DNA of 64,000 bases, taken from NCBI GenBank assembly GCA_036346205.1, contig JARFJB010000655.1, positions 1,417,501 to 1,481,500 on the forward strand, written 5' to 3'. The DNA comes from Vesta saturnalis. Lineage: Eukaryota; Arthropoda; Insecta; Coleoptera; Lampyridae. Below the pieces are notes generated by a model. The model had not been told where the DNA came from. It did no database searches and saw nothing but the letters and a program-made list of their open reading frames with translations. The stretch's first letter is position 1. Each line of letters opens with the position of its first letter. The position numbers and the translations under genes were made by a program. Shown piece by piece: positions 1 through 43,499 of the stretch.

Positions 1-560
1 AAGAAGGAATTTACTTATTTTGGATCAACGAATATCAAAACCCTGTTATATTTCCATTTTAAGATTAATTGTACAACCAAATTTGAAAGCGTGTATTCGT
101 CAGCAGTTTGATATCAGTAACAGTATACCAGTGACAACCAAAATGTAAAAGTACTACAGGTATTTTATTTCTAATCATTAGTTTATAAGGTATTTTTAAG
201 TTAAATCAGATTTACTAACATTGGTATTTGGATTTTCTACTTTATAACTTGAGTTAAAGATTTTTATAATAAACCTTGTTATTGCTTCCAATTTTACATT
301 TATTACATTTAGGGTTTACTTGTTTTCCACAAAATAAGTTAGCGTCCGAGGTATTTTAACATTTATTTTCAGGTTGAAGTTACACCTTTTTTTGTACAGC
401 GAACATATCTAACCACACACACATTTTCTAATTAAAGCAAATCAAATTTTAAGAACATGCCCGTTTAATCGCCGACTGAGCTGAAGGCACAAAATCTTCT
501 ATTTATTATTAGAAGTATAAGTAATAGTAAGGTGAAATTATTAACAACAACCCACCTACA
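1..560. other. AT-rich sequence, no gene seen
   Basis: No reading frame, RNA gene or clear repeat structure is recognisable here on either strand. Base composition is AT-rich like the rest of the non-coding window. It lies downstream of the SELENBP1-like gene in that gene's reading direction. Confidence 0.5.
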
Positions 561-564
561 CCCA

Positions 565-1040
565 ACTTTTTATTTTTATTACACCTTTATTATATCATTA
601 AAGTTGTTACTATTATAAAAACAATATCATCTGTATAGAGTCATGTTCAAGGAGCTAGAACATCAGATGTATTGTTAATAAAAATAGAAAATAATACGGG
701 GCCTAGAATTGAACGCTGGGTTACGCCGATGTCGATAAACTGCATGTTCGAAGAATTATAGTTTACCACAACCATTTGATACGTATGTGTTATGTAAAAA
801 TTTATCGTATTCCCCATTTTATCATAAAACTTATGATTTTAAGTTAGTTAATAATGTTCTCGTGACACACAATCGAAAACTTTAGAAAGGTCGTTTGAAA
901 TCATGATACTCATATTTTCTTAAGCTAGGTATAGAAATCCCTCTACTAATCGACGTAGAATATTATTTGCATAACACCCTAAAAAAATGTTCAGGGTTTG
1001 CCTTTGAACAAATTAAGAATAATGTGTCTGATATCACCTA
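565..1040 (-). pseudogene. Degenerate non-LTR reverse transcriptase fragment
   Basis: Conceptual translation of the minus strand gives pieces typical of the middle of a Jockey/CR1-type reverse transcriptase. A segment reading DLSKVFDCVSRE corresponds to the palm motif DLSKAFDCVDH. It is followed by a segment reading VTQRSILGPVLFSIFINN, matching the family motif VPQGSILGPLLFxIYINDL. A further piece, YTDDI or similar, stands where the catalytic YADD box is expected. Several stops and frameshifts interrupt it and no start is recognisable, so this is a dead fragment of a retrotransposon. The clade (CR1 or Jockey) cannot be fixed from this short piece. Confidence 0.65.
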
Positions 1041-2309
1041 TCTAATTCTAGATGCCCTGTATAAAAGCTAAGGAACTTGAGCGGGATGATTGCCAAGCCT
1101 GCAATATAATTTATTAATCTTCAAATATGTATTTATGGGGATTTTTGTATGCAAAGATGGCCCGAGTTCATTTTGCAAACCTTGTAAGTAGCGGACCGAG
1201 AAAATTTTATTATTGTAATAAACGTTTGTCAAATGGCCATTGTTACCGCGATAGAAAATATAATTGGTGGATTCTTAATATCTTGATAATACGTCGTAAT
1301 TTGCTGTTTTCAAAATATTTTATTTATATATTTTATGTAAGGAATGTGGGATTGTTTGTAACTAAGATTCGGCGGAGGTTTGACTAGCAGGTGTACGCTT
1401 AAAAAATTGCTTTACTGAAGGGGCGTAACGAACCATTGGAATTTCTTGTGCGGGTTCTTGATGTAAACATGTCATTGATCTCATGGTTTATTACGGTTGA
1501 ACATAGCGTAAATCTAATGGGATCTTTGTTTGGTATGTTGAAACCCGAGACGTAAATGTAGGGTTTGTTGCGGACAAATGCATATTTTTAAAATTAAGAT
1601 GTGCAATAATTAATATGAAACTTCTCAAACGTAAATTAACGTTTTTGTCCTTTTTATTACTTTTGAAAGACGGGGTTGATTGCGGGAGTAAATATAGTTA
1701 GTTTTGAAATCCGAGGAGAGGCAGTTAGAGTTAGAGTCTCGACGGAGTCAGATCGAGAAGAATATTAAATACCTTCGTTTTAAACAGGTTGTGTTTAAAA
1801 TAATTCTTGTTAGTTTTAATGTGTTTTTCATATATTAATCACCCTTTTGAAGTTAAACCGCGTATGTTAACGATTTGTGTCTGTGATCAATTAAAGGAAT
1901 ATATATTCAAGTAGGTACTTTTATATAAATGCAAGCTCGCAGTATATAATTTTTTAAGCCTATGTAACGTATTAAAAATCAAACATTGCCTTGCAAAGGT
2001 ATCTTACGTGGGCTCATTAAGCTGAAATATGCTAAAATAAAAGACAGTACAGGGCTTCCTCACTCTGGTATTGGTGTGAATTAGCGTTGTTGTTTGTTGT
2101 TTATATTTATATTTGTGTAGAGGTGGGCTGGTAAACGGGTACATGATACCGCTCTGGTTATTAATTGTAAAAGGCAATTGCCAAGTGGGTAAACACTTCC
2201 CGAATCAGATAACCATTAAACACCTCGAATTTTATTTTTATTGTTTTTATTTATTGCATAGATGAATGTGTAACTTGAGAAAGGGGCGCTGTATTTTTCT
2301 AACGCACTT

Positions 2310-2348
<39 letters not shown>

Positions 2349-3810
2349 CACGATGTTGTGATCTATTTATAACTTACCCTTGTAAGGCTTTGTTTTAATG
2401 AGGTTTTTTGTGTCAGTTGTTCGGTAGAATTGTTTGCGTGCGAGCTAATTTCTCTTTATATGCAATTGGTTGTAATTTTTCATATGTATTTTGTACTTTA
2501 GTGGTCACTAAACAATTGTGTTCGTGTAAATTCCTTCTCTGTTTTCTTTGGTCCTTGCCTTTATCTTATTATCACCTGTGCAATTTGACTGTTGTTGTAT
2601 TTTACATGTACCGTAATTTGCTTTATGTTTTAAGTGCTTATTTACTTAACGAACGGCATGATTGATTTTATAAGTGCCACATGTTTGGTATTATGATTTT
2701 TATTTTGATTATTTATGACACAATTGTGGGTGTGACTACATGGGGTTCCTATTTTTATTATTGTGTTTGTGCGTAACTAAACTGATTTTTATTCATTTTC
2801 TGTTAATGTTATAATTTGTGCGCACTTTAACCTGATTTAATGGTGTTTTGTTATTTATTTAACCCTTACACTTTTTTGGTGTTATTTGATTTATTAATGT
2901 ACTTGCACAATTAATAATTTATGAATAAAGTGGGCTGTATTGATGGTACTTTCCCACAATAGTACATTAACGGGCTGAATCATCATTAAGCAAAGCTCAT
3001 TGATTTTAATTCGAGTAGTTTCATTTTTTTGCCTGCCCCACATGATGCAATACTTACCTCATCCAGCCCATCTAATTCAGATAGCACAACGTACCTACCA
3101 CTAGTCAGCCACTTCGCTTGATCAGATTTGAAGTTTGCGAGTAATTAAATATCAGACTTGTAAATAAATTCTAATGTTTTAATTATTGCCAGGAAAGCCA
3201 AACTATTGAATTTGAGTAATAGTAACTTTATTGTCAGTCAAGCCAAGATAAATCACTTAACGATTGTTTTGTTGTTGAATTTGCATTCTTGCAAATAAGT
3301 TAAAACTACACTTTACAAGATAGGATACCTGGGGGACACTACAACCTCTAACTGGGTAGAGCTAAAAGTAGGATGTTGCATTTAAAAAGCTTGACTCTAC
3401 CATGTCAATTTTTTTTTCAAAACACCATTTTTAAATAATTTTAAAAAATAACTATTTGTCTCCTGGTCATTTTATGAAAATTTTAAATCTCCACCTGTTA
3501 TAGCACCGGAGCTCCAGAAGGCCAACGTACCATTGCTGGATTATGTTACGGGTTCGTTTTTGTAATTAATCGGGGAGAAATAGAGATCATCAAACTCAAA
3601 TATGGCAAACTTTTCAACGGGCTAGACACTTAGCTAGGAAACTAGTCTTGACTAACAGTAATGATTTCTGGATCGTTACATTATTTCTACTAAAAATTAT
3701 ACTACACACAATTGCTTATATAATTTGCTATATTAAGGATGATGGTACACTGAAAGAATTAGAGGTTAAAATACATATTAGGTATATATTGGTGTTTCAA
3801 ATTCCCGTGT
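1041..3810. other. Unassigned AT-rich sequence downstream of the SELENBP1-like gene
   Basis: No convincing coding sequence is visible. Short open frames at 1,127-1,387 and 2,408-2,665 are rich in residues encoded by AT-rich DNA and have no recognisable domain. The last few hundred bases should hold the 3' untranslated region of the minus-strand gene, but no clear AATAAA signal is visible on that strand near its stop. A TA microsatellite is listed separately. Confidence 0.5.
2313..2344. repeat. (TA)n microsatellite
   Basis: About sixteen uninterrupted TA dinucleotides are followed by CGGTCACG. It is a simple sequence repeat with no associated element recognised. Confidence 0.95.
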
Positions 3811-35732
<31,922 letters not shown>

Positions 35733-36420
35733 TCCGAATTGAAGAATAACTGAAGCTTACTTGCTTTGAGTTAGTTTATTATAAGATAAGTAAGTAGATG
35801 TATTTAATTAACGTTATTTATATATTGATAAATTATTAAAGATAAAGGTTAGGTTTCGTTTCCGTTTTATGGTTATTGAAAACACATGCAATTTATCGTC
35901 GCTGATTGGAGTTCAATAATAAAAGGATGTTTTTCTATTTTAAGTTTGATAACGGCTATTGTTTAGTTGCATAACTTACTCTTGTTTTTTTTATTTCGTC
36001 CTTGTGGTTAGAATAAAATTTATATATAGGTGTTACCAAAGGAACACCCAAACCACTGTGCAGATAAAGGAATATTAAAATTTCTGATATGAAACACAGA
36101 TGTTGAAACCTTCAAAGTGGAGGTTTAAGCAAATGAAATAATGTATATTTTCTTTTAATTATAGACTGGCAGATAGTGACACAACTTTATAAACTGCAGA
36201 CAAATCTCCGCCCTTTGGAAAGTAATCTTTAGGTGTGAAAAACGTAAATTAAGATAATATTTACGACTTGCAGTTGGGTACAACTCCCCATTTTACGATT
36301 TGAAATTCAGCATAAATTACAGGATTTTAAACAATTAACAAATTTGTGCTAAATATTTTTATAATATATCCTACACGTGGGCAGTCTTGATTATCCCCAA
36401 GGTCAAAAAGTGAAAGTAGT
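35733..36420. other. Upstream flank of the SELENBP1-like gene
   Basis: This sequence should contain the promoter and 5' untranslated region of the minus-strand gene. I see no strong TATA box at a sensible distance on the minus strand, nor any other recognised element. It is AT-rich throughout. Confidence 0.35.
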
Positions 36421-36424
36421 GTCC

Positions 36425-36790
36425 GTGTAATACTGTTAACGACCCAGATATACTAAACGACAACTTACGGTATCAGCAAGATGGGGCACCTGCACACTAT
36501 GATTTATTGCCCCGCAATTATTTAAACGAAATATTTCCAAACAGATGGATTGGAAGAAGGGGTTTTATTGAATGTCCTGCGCGATCACTAGATCTTACCC
36601 CGTAAGATTTCTTTTTATGGGGTTATCTTGAAAGGAATGTGTTTGTGAGGACCTGAAACAACGAATACGTGCCGAAATTCAATCACTGCAGAAACAATCG
36701 AGAACGTTCTACAGAATTTCCAATACAGGCTTGCTTTGTGTCAAGAAGTTCGAGCATCTCCTTTAAATGTTATTTTTTTCGTTTTGCTGA
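36425..36790 (+). pseudogene. Mariner-like transposase, C-terminal fragment
   Basis: The plus strand reads LRYQQDGAPAHYDLLPRNYL (second catalytic Asp), then NEIFPNRWIGRRGFIECPAR and SLDLTP followed by a stop and DFFLWGYLERNVFV. A frame-shifted tail includes a piece comparable to the family ending RLGLCQEVxGxHF. Only the last third of the protein remains, and the family's N-terminal two thirds are absent. It belongs to the same broad family as 33,919-35,408. Confidence 0.85.
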
Positions 36791-38540
36791 ATTAAATGTT
36801 GTTACTTTAGTTGAATTAAATGTAGTTTTGTTATTTCTGTTGAATTAAATTTTCAGTTTTTAATGTTTATCGATGTGTGTAATAGTAATTCTGTTGCAAG
36901 AATAGCGCAATTTTGAGACTTGAATTTTTGAATTTTGATGCCACTTTTTCTGGAAATTATCAACTGCAGTATAATACTTTTACACATAGTCATGTTTAGA
37001 AGTTCACCATCTATCCATATATGATGAAAAAACATATGGTTGCTATTTAAAAAAAAGTGAGATGACGTCATGGCTCTTTTAAATATGGTGAGAAAAATTC
37101 CGATGAGTCAAAATGGCCGCATTAAAAAATAAAAATGGACAGGTCTTTTTTTCGGAAAATTATCACAGAAATTAATATTTCCAAGTTTCCATGTTAAATG
37201 ACCGCACTCTAGATAGCCACAAACTTACAAAAAATTAAGCACAAGATTGGATTCCTTCTTGGGATGGATATAAAAACTAGCCATACCCGTTGCGCGCACA
37301 AAGAGTTGTGCTTGAATAAATTATCTGGCTTTTGAACTCAGATCGAACACTTTACACTGATAACTAGTACACAAAGCGTATCTCTTGCCAAAAAATTATT
37401 GTAATCTTTCACCCATTTAGTGGGTACCTTGAGAACCAATCGTAAGGGTAACCCAAAAGGTGTAGTAACAAAAAAACTAAAGAAAGGGGAGTTAATTTAC
37501 TCACAGGCTGACAATATAACTGTGATAAAATGGCAGGACAAACGTCCAGTTTTGATGTTAACTACGAAGATAACATGATAACTATTTCCCCGATGTTGTG
37601 CTTGCTTAGAATAAAGCAAAATCGCTTATTGATGTTTCTGATCAAATGAGCTCGTACTCAACAACACTTCGAAGAGCTACCAAATTATTTTTAAGTTGCT
37701 GTTAGGCACTTCTGTTGTAAACAGTCTGGCGTTATAAAGATCAAAACTCTGCCATGACAATTGTTAAGCTCGTCAAATTTTGGCAATAAGCTTATTACAA
37801 GCAAAGCACCCTGACCCACCTGTTGTGTCAATGGAAAGTCCTGCAAGGGCAGCTCGACTTGGATGCGCGGTTGTTATCAGAGGCTCAAAGAAACAGAGGG
37901 ACGAGAAAGTGCGGCAAAAAGAGCAAAAAGAGTAAAATACGAAATGTTCGATATGTGATACGATTGCTTTAGCGATAAGCAGTCTGCATTCTTGCAGAAA
38001 TAATACTGAAGTTAATTGGATCCATTCCAGATATATATTACAAAACGACATATAAGATACCTGTTACTTCATATATTTAGCCACTTCAGTTACCATGGCT
38101 CCCAGGAACAAAATATTATAGATGCTTTGGGCCTAAGAGTATGTCTTTTTAAACGTAGCGTGGCAGCAAAAGTGTTAAAACTTCATGCCAGATAGAGATT
38201 AATAGACATATAGATGCTAACTTTGTAAAGGCTTGAAGCTCTTTACCTATTTTTTTTTTTAATTAATTATACCCTAATTAATCAATTTTACTAAAAAATT
38301 GCACAATTTCAAATAATTTTTATACGCTCTGACGTCGTTCAGAAATAGTAAGAATTTTCTACGTCAGAATCCCCTCCAGTCCCACTACCAACGTGGCCAC
38401 TAATCTCTAGGTTAATTCCACTACTAGAAGCCGTCCTCGCCATCCGCGGATTTCCATAAACCCGCCAGAAACAACCGAAAGCGAGCATTCGAGGTTTACA
38501 TCTCGATCTAAAAAGGTCAACTTACAAATAAAAGACAAGT
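36791..38540. other. AT-rich intergenic sequence
   Basis: No gene is identified. The open frame at 37,773-38,051 on the minus strand has no recognisable domain. Confidence 0.4.
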
Positions 38541-38559
38541 TGTCTATTTCATAAAAAGA

Positions 38560-39650
38560 CAACTATGTTCGAACCAGGTTACAACAGGCGCTGCTTCCAG
38601 CTGTACTTAGAGGAGCGAGAATCGCGTGGAGAGCCGTCCCAGGGTTTCTCGATGCCATCGCTGCTCAACCTACCGTTTGACAGAGCGAACAGCGGTGGTC
38701 CACCTGCCGCCACAGCACAAAAGAGGAGGCGGAAAAGAAGACAAGACCACCACTGCTGGAAGGCGTGACCCCGCTAGCGACGAATAGAAAACCCGCCCAC
38801 GACCACCGCCACAAGCGCCGGCACCGACACCGACACCATCGAAGAAGAGGCCCGCCCCGGATCCACTAACCCCGACGATTTCCTGTTACACAAGAGAAAG
38901 CCGAAGAGGCCCCGAAGGTTCGCCCGCTTACTCCGCCGCTCACCTCCAGCGCGTTCAAGGGTCTTGAAAAGTTTACGGACAGCCCAGCAGCCATGAAGCG
39001 GGCAACAACACGAAAGGACACCGTGGAGAAAGTGCTGCCGGTAATCCTTCATCAGGAGGAAAACTGGGTCACGTTCTCCCGAGAATTAGACCAACAACGT
39101 ATCGCCTTCATAAGAACCAAGACTTTCAGCCTTGTTCCACTCCAGGACAGAGACAGGCTGATGAGGTATGTGGATAGGTAAGGTACGACGAGCGATTTGC
39201 TTAGGTAGTGATACGTGGTGTGCCCGTAGAACTATCCGAGGTCGACGCTAGCTTAGAGCTAAACATCCAAACATTAAAGTCCTTCCTGCTTTCAAAATAA
39301 ATCAGCGAAGGCGCTCGATCCCCCTCGTGGTAGTAGAGCTATCGACCGAGGAAGACAGCAAAAAGATCCGGGACATGAAGTACGCCACCCGCCTCCGTGT
39401 TACTGTAGAAGATTTTCGGCGTAAATCCGGCATCGGGCAGTGTCACCTCTGTCAAGCGACGGCGGGCAAAGCTGAAAAGGCGGAAGTATCGATAGCGGCT
39501 CTCGACGATGTCGTTACCCCGCTTACTCAATCCGCCGTAGGGTTCGACTCCGTATTGATCTCCTCTGAGGCTTCAATTTGGAGGCCCTACCTGTTATCCG
39601 CAAGGTAGCGGCGGTGGTCTCTCAAGCAAAGACTACCATAGACCTGTGGG
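38560..39650 (+). pseudogene. Jockey-type ORF1 (gag-like) remnant
   Basis: This GC-richer block stands out from its AT-rich surroundings. Plus-strand pieces are TAQKRRRKRRQ, then a proline/arginine-rich stretch in a shifted frame (KRKPKRPRRFARLLRRS). Next comes 38,993-39,181 with HQEENWVTFSRELDQQRIAF. After that comes 39,327-39,608 with LRVTVEDFRRKSGIGQCHLC. That last motif matches the segment before the CCHC zinc knuckles in Jockey ORF1 proteins (family RVTVEDPRRxxGPxQCHRC). The zinc knuckles themselves are lost, and several stops interrupt the frame. A gag-type nucleic-acid-binding role is inferred from the family. Confidence 0.75.
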
Positions 39651-39719
39651 GAGTAATCCTCACGCGCGGTTCTGGGGTAGTTGTCCTTTTCGGGTAACCA
39701 TAAGAAAGGTCCGGAGCGA

Positions 39720-40118
39720 AAACTGGTCCCCTAGGTTAAGTATATAGTACCGACACCTTATTTAAATTCCTGTTCTGTTAACACTGATAATGTATTCACA
39801 CATCTAAGACATATTTCCATTTATTTCAAATACACAGGGCATCAGCAGCATCAGGCACAAATGAGCGACAACAGGACAGTCCACACAACATCTCTACCAA
39901 CAACAATATCACCACGCTTCTTTTTTTTAGATAACCACAAATTTCAACTCCAGGATGTCAACAGGCATAACAAAACCACGCAACTCAACAACCACGAAAT
40001 CCCTGCGTTGAAGGGGACGAAGGGTCCTGAGCAGCGCACCACAAACACAATTCAATATATTATTAATTATGTTATTTTATTGTATATTATATTATCCTGT
40101 AATAAGTATTATAAATAA

Positions 40119-40120
<2 letters not shown>
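39720..40120 (+). repeat. Probable 3' end of the same Jockey-type element
   Basis: The block is CA- and AC-rich with repeats such as CAACAACAATATCACCAC. It runs into AATAAATAAATA and a TA run, as a non-LTR 3' tail would. ORF2 is missing between this block and the ORF1 remnant, so the copy is internally deleted. The open frame at 39,861-40,118 has no recognised domain. Confidence 0.45.
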
Positions 40121-40175
<55 letters not shown>

Positions 40176-40252
40176 ATCAAGGTTGTTAATCGTGGCTGAT
40201 TAAGTTAAAAACAATAAGAAAAATTTAGTGGCTGCTACCACTAAATTTTTCT

Positions 40253-40291
<39 letters not shown>
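40121..40291. repeat. Two (TA)n runs flanking a perfect 18-bp hairpin
   Basis: TA runs occupy about 40,121-40,171 and 40,256-40,291. Between them, ATAAGAAAAATTTAGTGG at 40,214-40,231 is the exact reverse complement of 40,238-40,255, with the six-base loop CTGCTA. The hairpin is perfect over 18 bp. Confidence 0.92.
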
Positions 40292-40295
<4 letters not shown>

Positions 40296-40399
40296 ATGTT
40301 GAATGTACTCAAAATTTTAATAAACTTTGTTGAACTTCCGAGAGCCGAATTCTGCATAAGATTTATTCTCAAATACTCCTGTGCACCCTGACCTACTGT

Positions 40400-40620
40400 C
40401 ATTTAAATTCGCAAATTACTTTAATCGAGAAAAGCAAACCAAGGCCCATTAATTACACTTACTGCTGTAAGTGAAGTTAGTAAGGTAACTGCAGATTTAA
40501 TATTGTCTATAAAAAATTACGTTTAAACAGTCGCTGAAGCTTTAGGTATCTGTAAAAATTCCATTTACACGATAAAGGGGAGGAAAGACCTTAATCTAGT
40601 GTTATCAATTATTATGAAGA
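40400..40620 (+). pseudogene. IS630-type transposase, N-terminal fragment
   Basis: The block matches, in inverted orientation, the 5' coding part of the element at 45,170-46,480. Shared blocks include GATTTAATATTGTC(T/G)ATAAAAAATTAC, GTCGCTGAAGCTTTAGGTAT and AAGGGGAGGAAAGACCTTAA. It encodes VAEALGICKNS and TIKGRKDLN, part of a helix-turn-helix DNA-binding domain. The sequence after it is AT-rich and unrelated. Confidence 0.8.
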
Positions 40621-40989
40621 AAATATGTATTGTATTAAATTTTTATATAAATACTCTTGAGCAAAGTTACAAAAATTTATGTGTATTTGTTGGCAAAAAA
40701 AAATTTTTTTAACCCCAGTTTCTTACAATTTGCTCCAGAGGGCAATAAGTAATATGTAACGTTTACAGGTACTGCGGCAGTGTAAGATGCCTTACAAAAG
40801 TCTTGTGGAGACGGGTTTCATTGAAATATCTCCATAATAAGATACGTTCTTATCGAAAACAAGAATAGTAAGGACGTATGTTAATATTGACTATACTAAC
40901 GTCCAAATTTAGTCAAAACGTGTCGGTAGGTAGATGGTTTGAATTTTTCAACCTTCTAGGTTCTTCATCTTCTAGCATTAGAGAATGGA

Positions 40990-42240
40990 CTTGTACATTT
41001 GGATCTGTCTTTATAATTTTTTGCAAAGTTTTGGATTTTACTTTTCACAGTTTGAACGCACAGATCACTTAGTAATAGTCTATTCGGAACATACCATGGC
41101 GCATTTGCAACAATACGAAGCACTTTGGTTTGAAAACGTTCCAGGATATCAACGTTGGACTAGTACGTAGTTCTCCATAGTGGTATTACATATGTCCATA
41201 TGGGCAACTTTATAAACCAGGAGTTTGTTAGTCAATGATAGCTTCGAGGTTCTTCCTATTAGCCAGTATAATTTACTCAATTTAAGACCTAGTTGTTTAC
41301 GCTTACTGAAGATATGTGTTTTCCATGTCAGCCTGCGGTCTAAATGAAGTCCATGGTACTTGTTGGAGTCAGCGTGCTTAATCTGTTCACTATTAAGAGT
41401 TACTATTGGACAGTTTTTCCTTTTCATAGTAAAAGTTACATGCTGGGATTTAGCTTCATCTATTTGTATTGTCCATAATTTGAGCCATTGTTGAATTTTC
41501 TTTAGGTGTGCTGGTAGATATATGGATGGACGTTTCTTCGGGTCGAATATGTGATGCTAATACTGCAATGTCATCAGCAAAGGTAGCCGTCGGTGTTTGC
41601 CTCGATGTCGACAAATCGGCTGTGTACAGCAGATAGAGTAAGGGGCCTAGAACACTGCCTTGCGGGACTCCAGAGTGTATCGGATGGAGTCCAGTAGTTG
41701 CAACTTTATATTTAACGAAAAAGTCAAGTGTGATTTAAGGATAATGTATATTTGAGGAGAAAGAGGATTTTTTAATTTGTACAATAATGCTTAATACCAG
41801 ATCTTACCAAAAGCCTGCGAGGAATCTAGGAAACCAGCGTTGCAGTACCTGTTGTCCTTGAGATGATTAAATATATTACTGACTACCCGCTGAACTTGTT
41901 CAATGGTCCCATGTTTGTTACGAAAACCAAATTGGTGGCTTGGTGTCAATTCTTGCTCGTCCAGCAACAGTTGTTCTAGGATTTTGGATGATAAAGGAAC
42001 AACACTAATAGGTCTGTAGGACGAGACTTCTCCAAGGGGTTTACCTGGTTTGGGGACCATTACTATCTGAGACTTTTGCCATATACTAGGTACGTATCCT
42101 ATTGTTAGGATAGGTAGAATTGTAGATTTGTGTAATACAGCGAATTGCTTTTTAGCACAATTGCTTTACTAGTACACCAGTTATGATGTCATATCCTGGA
42201 GATATTTTGGAATTGGTTTTATTTATTATTTCCTGTACTT
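40990..42240 (-). pseudogene. Jockey-type reverse transcriptase
   Basis: Minus-strand order is IVMVPKPGKPLGEVSSYRPI, SVVPLSSKILEQLLL, PSHQFGFRNKHGTIEQV, and a palm segment NAGFLDSSQAFGKIW (family DVxQAFDKVW; the catalytic Asp appears as Ser-Ser-Gln context). It continues SGVPQGSVLGPLLYLLYTAD, TATFADDIAVLA with an intact FADD box, then KWTIQIDEAKSQHVTF-like, YHGLHLDRRLTWKTHI, and the C-terminal LLVYKVAHMDICNT. A frameshift and a stop lie between the palm and VPQGS segments. It is the best preserved Jockey copy in the window and is continuous with the endonuclease and ORF1 upstream. Confidence 0.88.
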
Positions 42241-42889
42241 CATTAATTGTAAACAGCTTCAGCGATAGTTGTATTTGAAATGGAGATTCGAGATTCAGGA
42301 CTTAGAGCGGTATGAGGCTTGAAGGCATTCACTGGATGTCTCGCAAAAGCATTAGCTTTGTCAGTATCGCTACAAGTCCAAGAACCATCTTCTATTTTCA
42401 TTGGAGGTATGTGTTGTGTTGGTCTTTTTGTATTACTTACCGCTTTCCATAATGAGAAATCATTGAGTTTTGTAGTTGATAGGTTTTCTAAGTGTTCCTG
42501 GACGCTATCATTTTGTGTTGTAGTAGGAGATGTTTGAGTTGTTTGGTTTCTTTGTTTAGTGCTTTCTTATCTGCATCATATCTGGTGAGTTGCCAGCGAG
42601 TTCGTACTGAGTTATGAGCGGTATTTGAAAATTTACCAGGTAATCAAGCCTGAGTCGAAAATACTCCCAATCAGTGTTTTTATTGTATAAAGTAGATCGC
42701 TTGGTTGTGTTTATTATGGCTGAGTATAAGGTGATTGAGATGGCTCGAGACAAGATTTTATGTCACATTATCGGGTGTTAAAACCTTTAAGAATACCAAA
42801 ATCAATTAAATCAGGAAGCTTCCTGTAATTGGTTGGCCAATAAGTTGGCTCACCAGTAGATATATAACTTAGGTTATTTTCTTATATGG

Positions 42890-43460
42890 AAGCTAGTAGT
42901 CTTCGCCCATTAGGTCTAATAATACGTGAGGCCCAGTGTTCATGTTTAGCATTGAAGTCGCCAGCTAGCAGGAATTTGTTGCCTAAGATTTTGAAAAAGT
43001 GTGTGTAGTCTTCTTTAATATATAATATATGTTTAGGTAGACTATGGATAACTGAAACTGCAAAAGGAGCTGCCTTATCTTCTATTAATACAGTGGTGGC
43101 TAGAATATGATTCTGTTGATATTTTTTCATTTCATAGTGCCTAATGTCACTCCGTATGATTGGAGCTGTTCCACTGTGCGCTGTGCCATCCGGGTGATTA
43201 GTGTGGTATATGTTATATTTAGGATTTTTTTAAGTATCTTAGGTTAGTGAAGTAAGATTCAGAGATAAGCAGTATGTCAATATTATTGTTTTCAAGAAAC
43301 ATTTTAACTTCTTGGGCATGTTACCTTAGGCCATTGGCGTTCCATGCGTGAGCCATTAAGAAAGTTTTGTAATTAGAGTAGTAAGAAGTTTCATGATTGT
43401 CCTCATTTGAATAACAAAAGTTTTCTTGCTTAGTTCTGCTGTCATGAGTTTGTTGTTGAG
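42890..43460 (-). pseudogene. Jockey-type endonuclease domain
   Basis: The minus strand reads MAHAWNANGL, EVKMFLENNNIDILLISESY (catalytic Glu), NHPDGTAHSGTAPIIRSDIR then HYEMKKYQQNHILATT, and LGNKFLLAGDFNAKHEHWAS (catalytic GDFNAxH motif intact) with RIIRPNGRRLL. Stops and a frameshift separate the second and third pieces. It nicks target DNA in living family members. The part linking it to the reverse transcriptase (42,240-42,890) is decayed. Confidence 0.88.
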
Positions 43461-43499
43461 TTAGTAGCATTCGGCTGTGTTGATTTGTCAACTCGTTTG

